A program made the position numbers and the translations under genes. DNA of 15,046 bases from an uncultured Clostridia bacterium (lineage in GTDB: Bacteria > Bacillota > Clostridia > Christensenellales > Aristaeellaceae), in NCBI GenBank assembly GCA_937907055.1, contig CALCTW010000035.1, forward strand, positions 1-15,046, in the 5' to 3' direction. Below, piece by piece: positions 14,578-15,046 of the stretch. The notes under the pieces are model-generated. The model did not search any database and was not told where the DNA came from. It worked only from the letters and a program-made list of their open reading frames with translations. Every line of letters starts with the position of its first letter. The first letter of the stretch is position 1.

Positions 14578-14653
14578 TTCAGATTTCCGCCTACACGGAA
14601 ACAAGCAGCATCGTTCTGCCGAAAAATGAGGAAGGGTCTCAAGCCACAGTAAC

Positions 14654-14682
14654 AGTATAGCATATACGCTTAATATCATCAA
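14654..14682 (-). promoter_or_regulatory. Leader promoter for precursor crRNA
   Basis: On the minus strand TTGATG (14677-14682) is followed after 17 bases by TATACT (14654-14659), with a TG one base before it (extended -10). The transcript would start near 14647 and enter the first repeat after ~75 bases. The -35 overlaps the csn2 stop codon at 14679-14681. Confidence 0.65.
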
Positions 14683-15046
14683 CCGATCTCACACAGATCA
14701 CGGTCAATGATGGTGCGTTGCTCGCAGGGGAGAAGGGTGTGTTCCGCGCTTTCCACCATCAGCACGTGATAACCATGGGAAAGTACGGAGGCCATAAATG
14801 CCGCTACCTATTCATCGGGGATGAACGCGCGTAGATCCACGGTGATGAACAGTTTTTCACGGTCGTATTCGGTGACCGGTTCCATGTAATCTCCTCGCCG
14901 CGGATGAACATATAACCCATTTTGTAATCCAGCTTGGACTGGTTCGAGATCATGACCGTCCGCCAGCTCATAACAGCTCCAGCAGGTTTTCGGACTGCTT
15001 CTCCCAAAGTCCGGATGCCGAAGCGTCAATGATGCGAACATCCTTG
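14679..15046 (-). pseudogene. csn2: Degraded csn2, C-terminal part, running off the window
   Basis: Translating the minus strand piecewise gives a Csn2 C-terminal half. From the window edge: DVRIIDASASGLWEKQ, then ENLLEL; after one extra base near 14968, YELADGHDLE; after another extra base near 14941, SKLDYKMGYMFIRGE; after one lost base near 14891, DYMEPVTEYDREKLFITVDL. Next comes RAFIPDE, a TAG at 14808-14810, VAAFMASVLSHGYHVLMVES, and finally TIIDRDLCEI just before the stop. The LFI-V-LR strand, the HVL-VES strand and the terminal IIDRDLCEI are typical of Firmicutes Csn2, the ring-shaped DNA-end-binding adaptation protein of type II-A. Three frameshifts plus one nonsense codon make it non-functional as read. 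Gene order csn2 then leader then array is the standard II-A arrangement. The exact indel positions are approximate and the 5' part is not in the window. Confidence 0.8.

Noticed and set aside
13966..14652. Plus-strand open frames across the array encoding repeated ETPMNLHRSQT peptides
   Set aside because: The repeat plus spacer period is 66 bases, a multiple of three, so the repeat stays in one frame without stops. There is no ribosome site and the region is a clear CRISPR array.
14600..14700. tracrRNA encoded in the leader
   Set aside because: Partial complementarity to the repeat exists, but the lower stem expected for the crRNA orientation deduced here does not form, and no nexus hairpin or poly-T end follows.

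Overview
Most of this window (about 1.55 kb to the end) looks like the chromosome of an anaerobic, plant-fibre-using member of the Clostridia. The evidence is a cobalamin-dependent methionine synthase with its reactivation domain on a separate gene, a Glu-111-type MetA, GH28, CE8 and GH130 carbohydrate enzymes, strong AGGAGG-type ribosome sites, and a Firmicutes-type II-A CRISPR locus. The first ~1.35 kb is different. It has the gene content and codon style of an Enterobacteriaceae aryl-polyene (APE) cluster. The two parts are joined inside one open frame through a short GC-rich stretch of yet another style, so the left end is most simply an assembly chimera.

Layout. 1-1350: 3' end of a ketosynthase, a hot-dog dehydratase and the N-terminal half of a FabG-like reductase, coupled by ATGA overlaps. 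1351-1540: fragment of a second short-chain dehydrogenase. 1541-2910: C-terminal end of a GH28 polygalacturonase translationally coupled to a pectinesterase. 3010-3477: a small helical protein ending in a 13-residue cysteine repeat. 3668-10518: a methionine gene block (metY, metA, metF, MetH-activation protein, metH) plus a small secreted protein. 10616-11587 (minus): GH130 mannosyl-phosphorylase-like enzyme with its own promoter and a LacI-type palindrome. 11757-12929: flippase-like membrane protein. 12994-13932: secreted Big2-CHAP protein. 14007-14570: CRISPR array of nine 36-nt repeats and eight 30-nt spacers. 14571-15046: its leader and a decayed csn2 on the minus strand.

How the genes work together. 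MetA carries Glu at position 111, the residue linked to acetyl-CoA use, so it should make O-acetylhomoserine. MetY then turns that into homocysteine with sulfide. MetF supplies methyl-tetrahydrofolate, and MetH, kept active by the separate activation protein, makes methionine. metF carries an in-frame TAG at codon 61. The GH28 and pectinesterase pair acts on pectin, and GH130 on mannosides.

The CRISPR array reads on the minus strand. The evidence is the leader-anchoring heptamer ATTTGAG touching the repeat at 14570, an extended -10 promoter in the leader, the degenerate repeat at the far end, and the csn2 remnant just upstream. Any cas9-cas1-cas2 genes would lie beyond 15046. The csn2 remnant has three apparent frameshifts and a stop, so spacer acquisition is probably lost.
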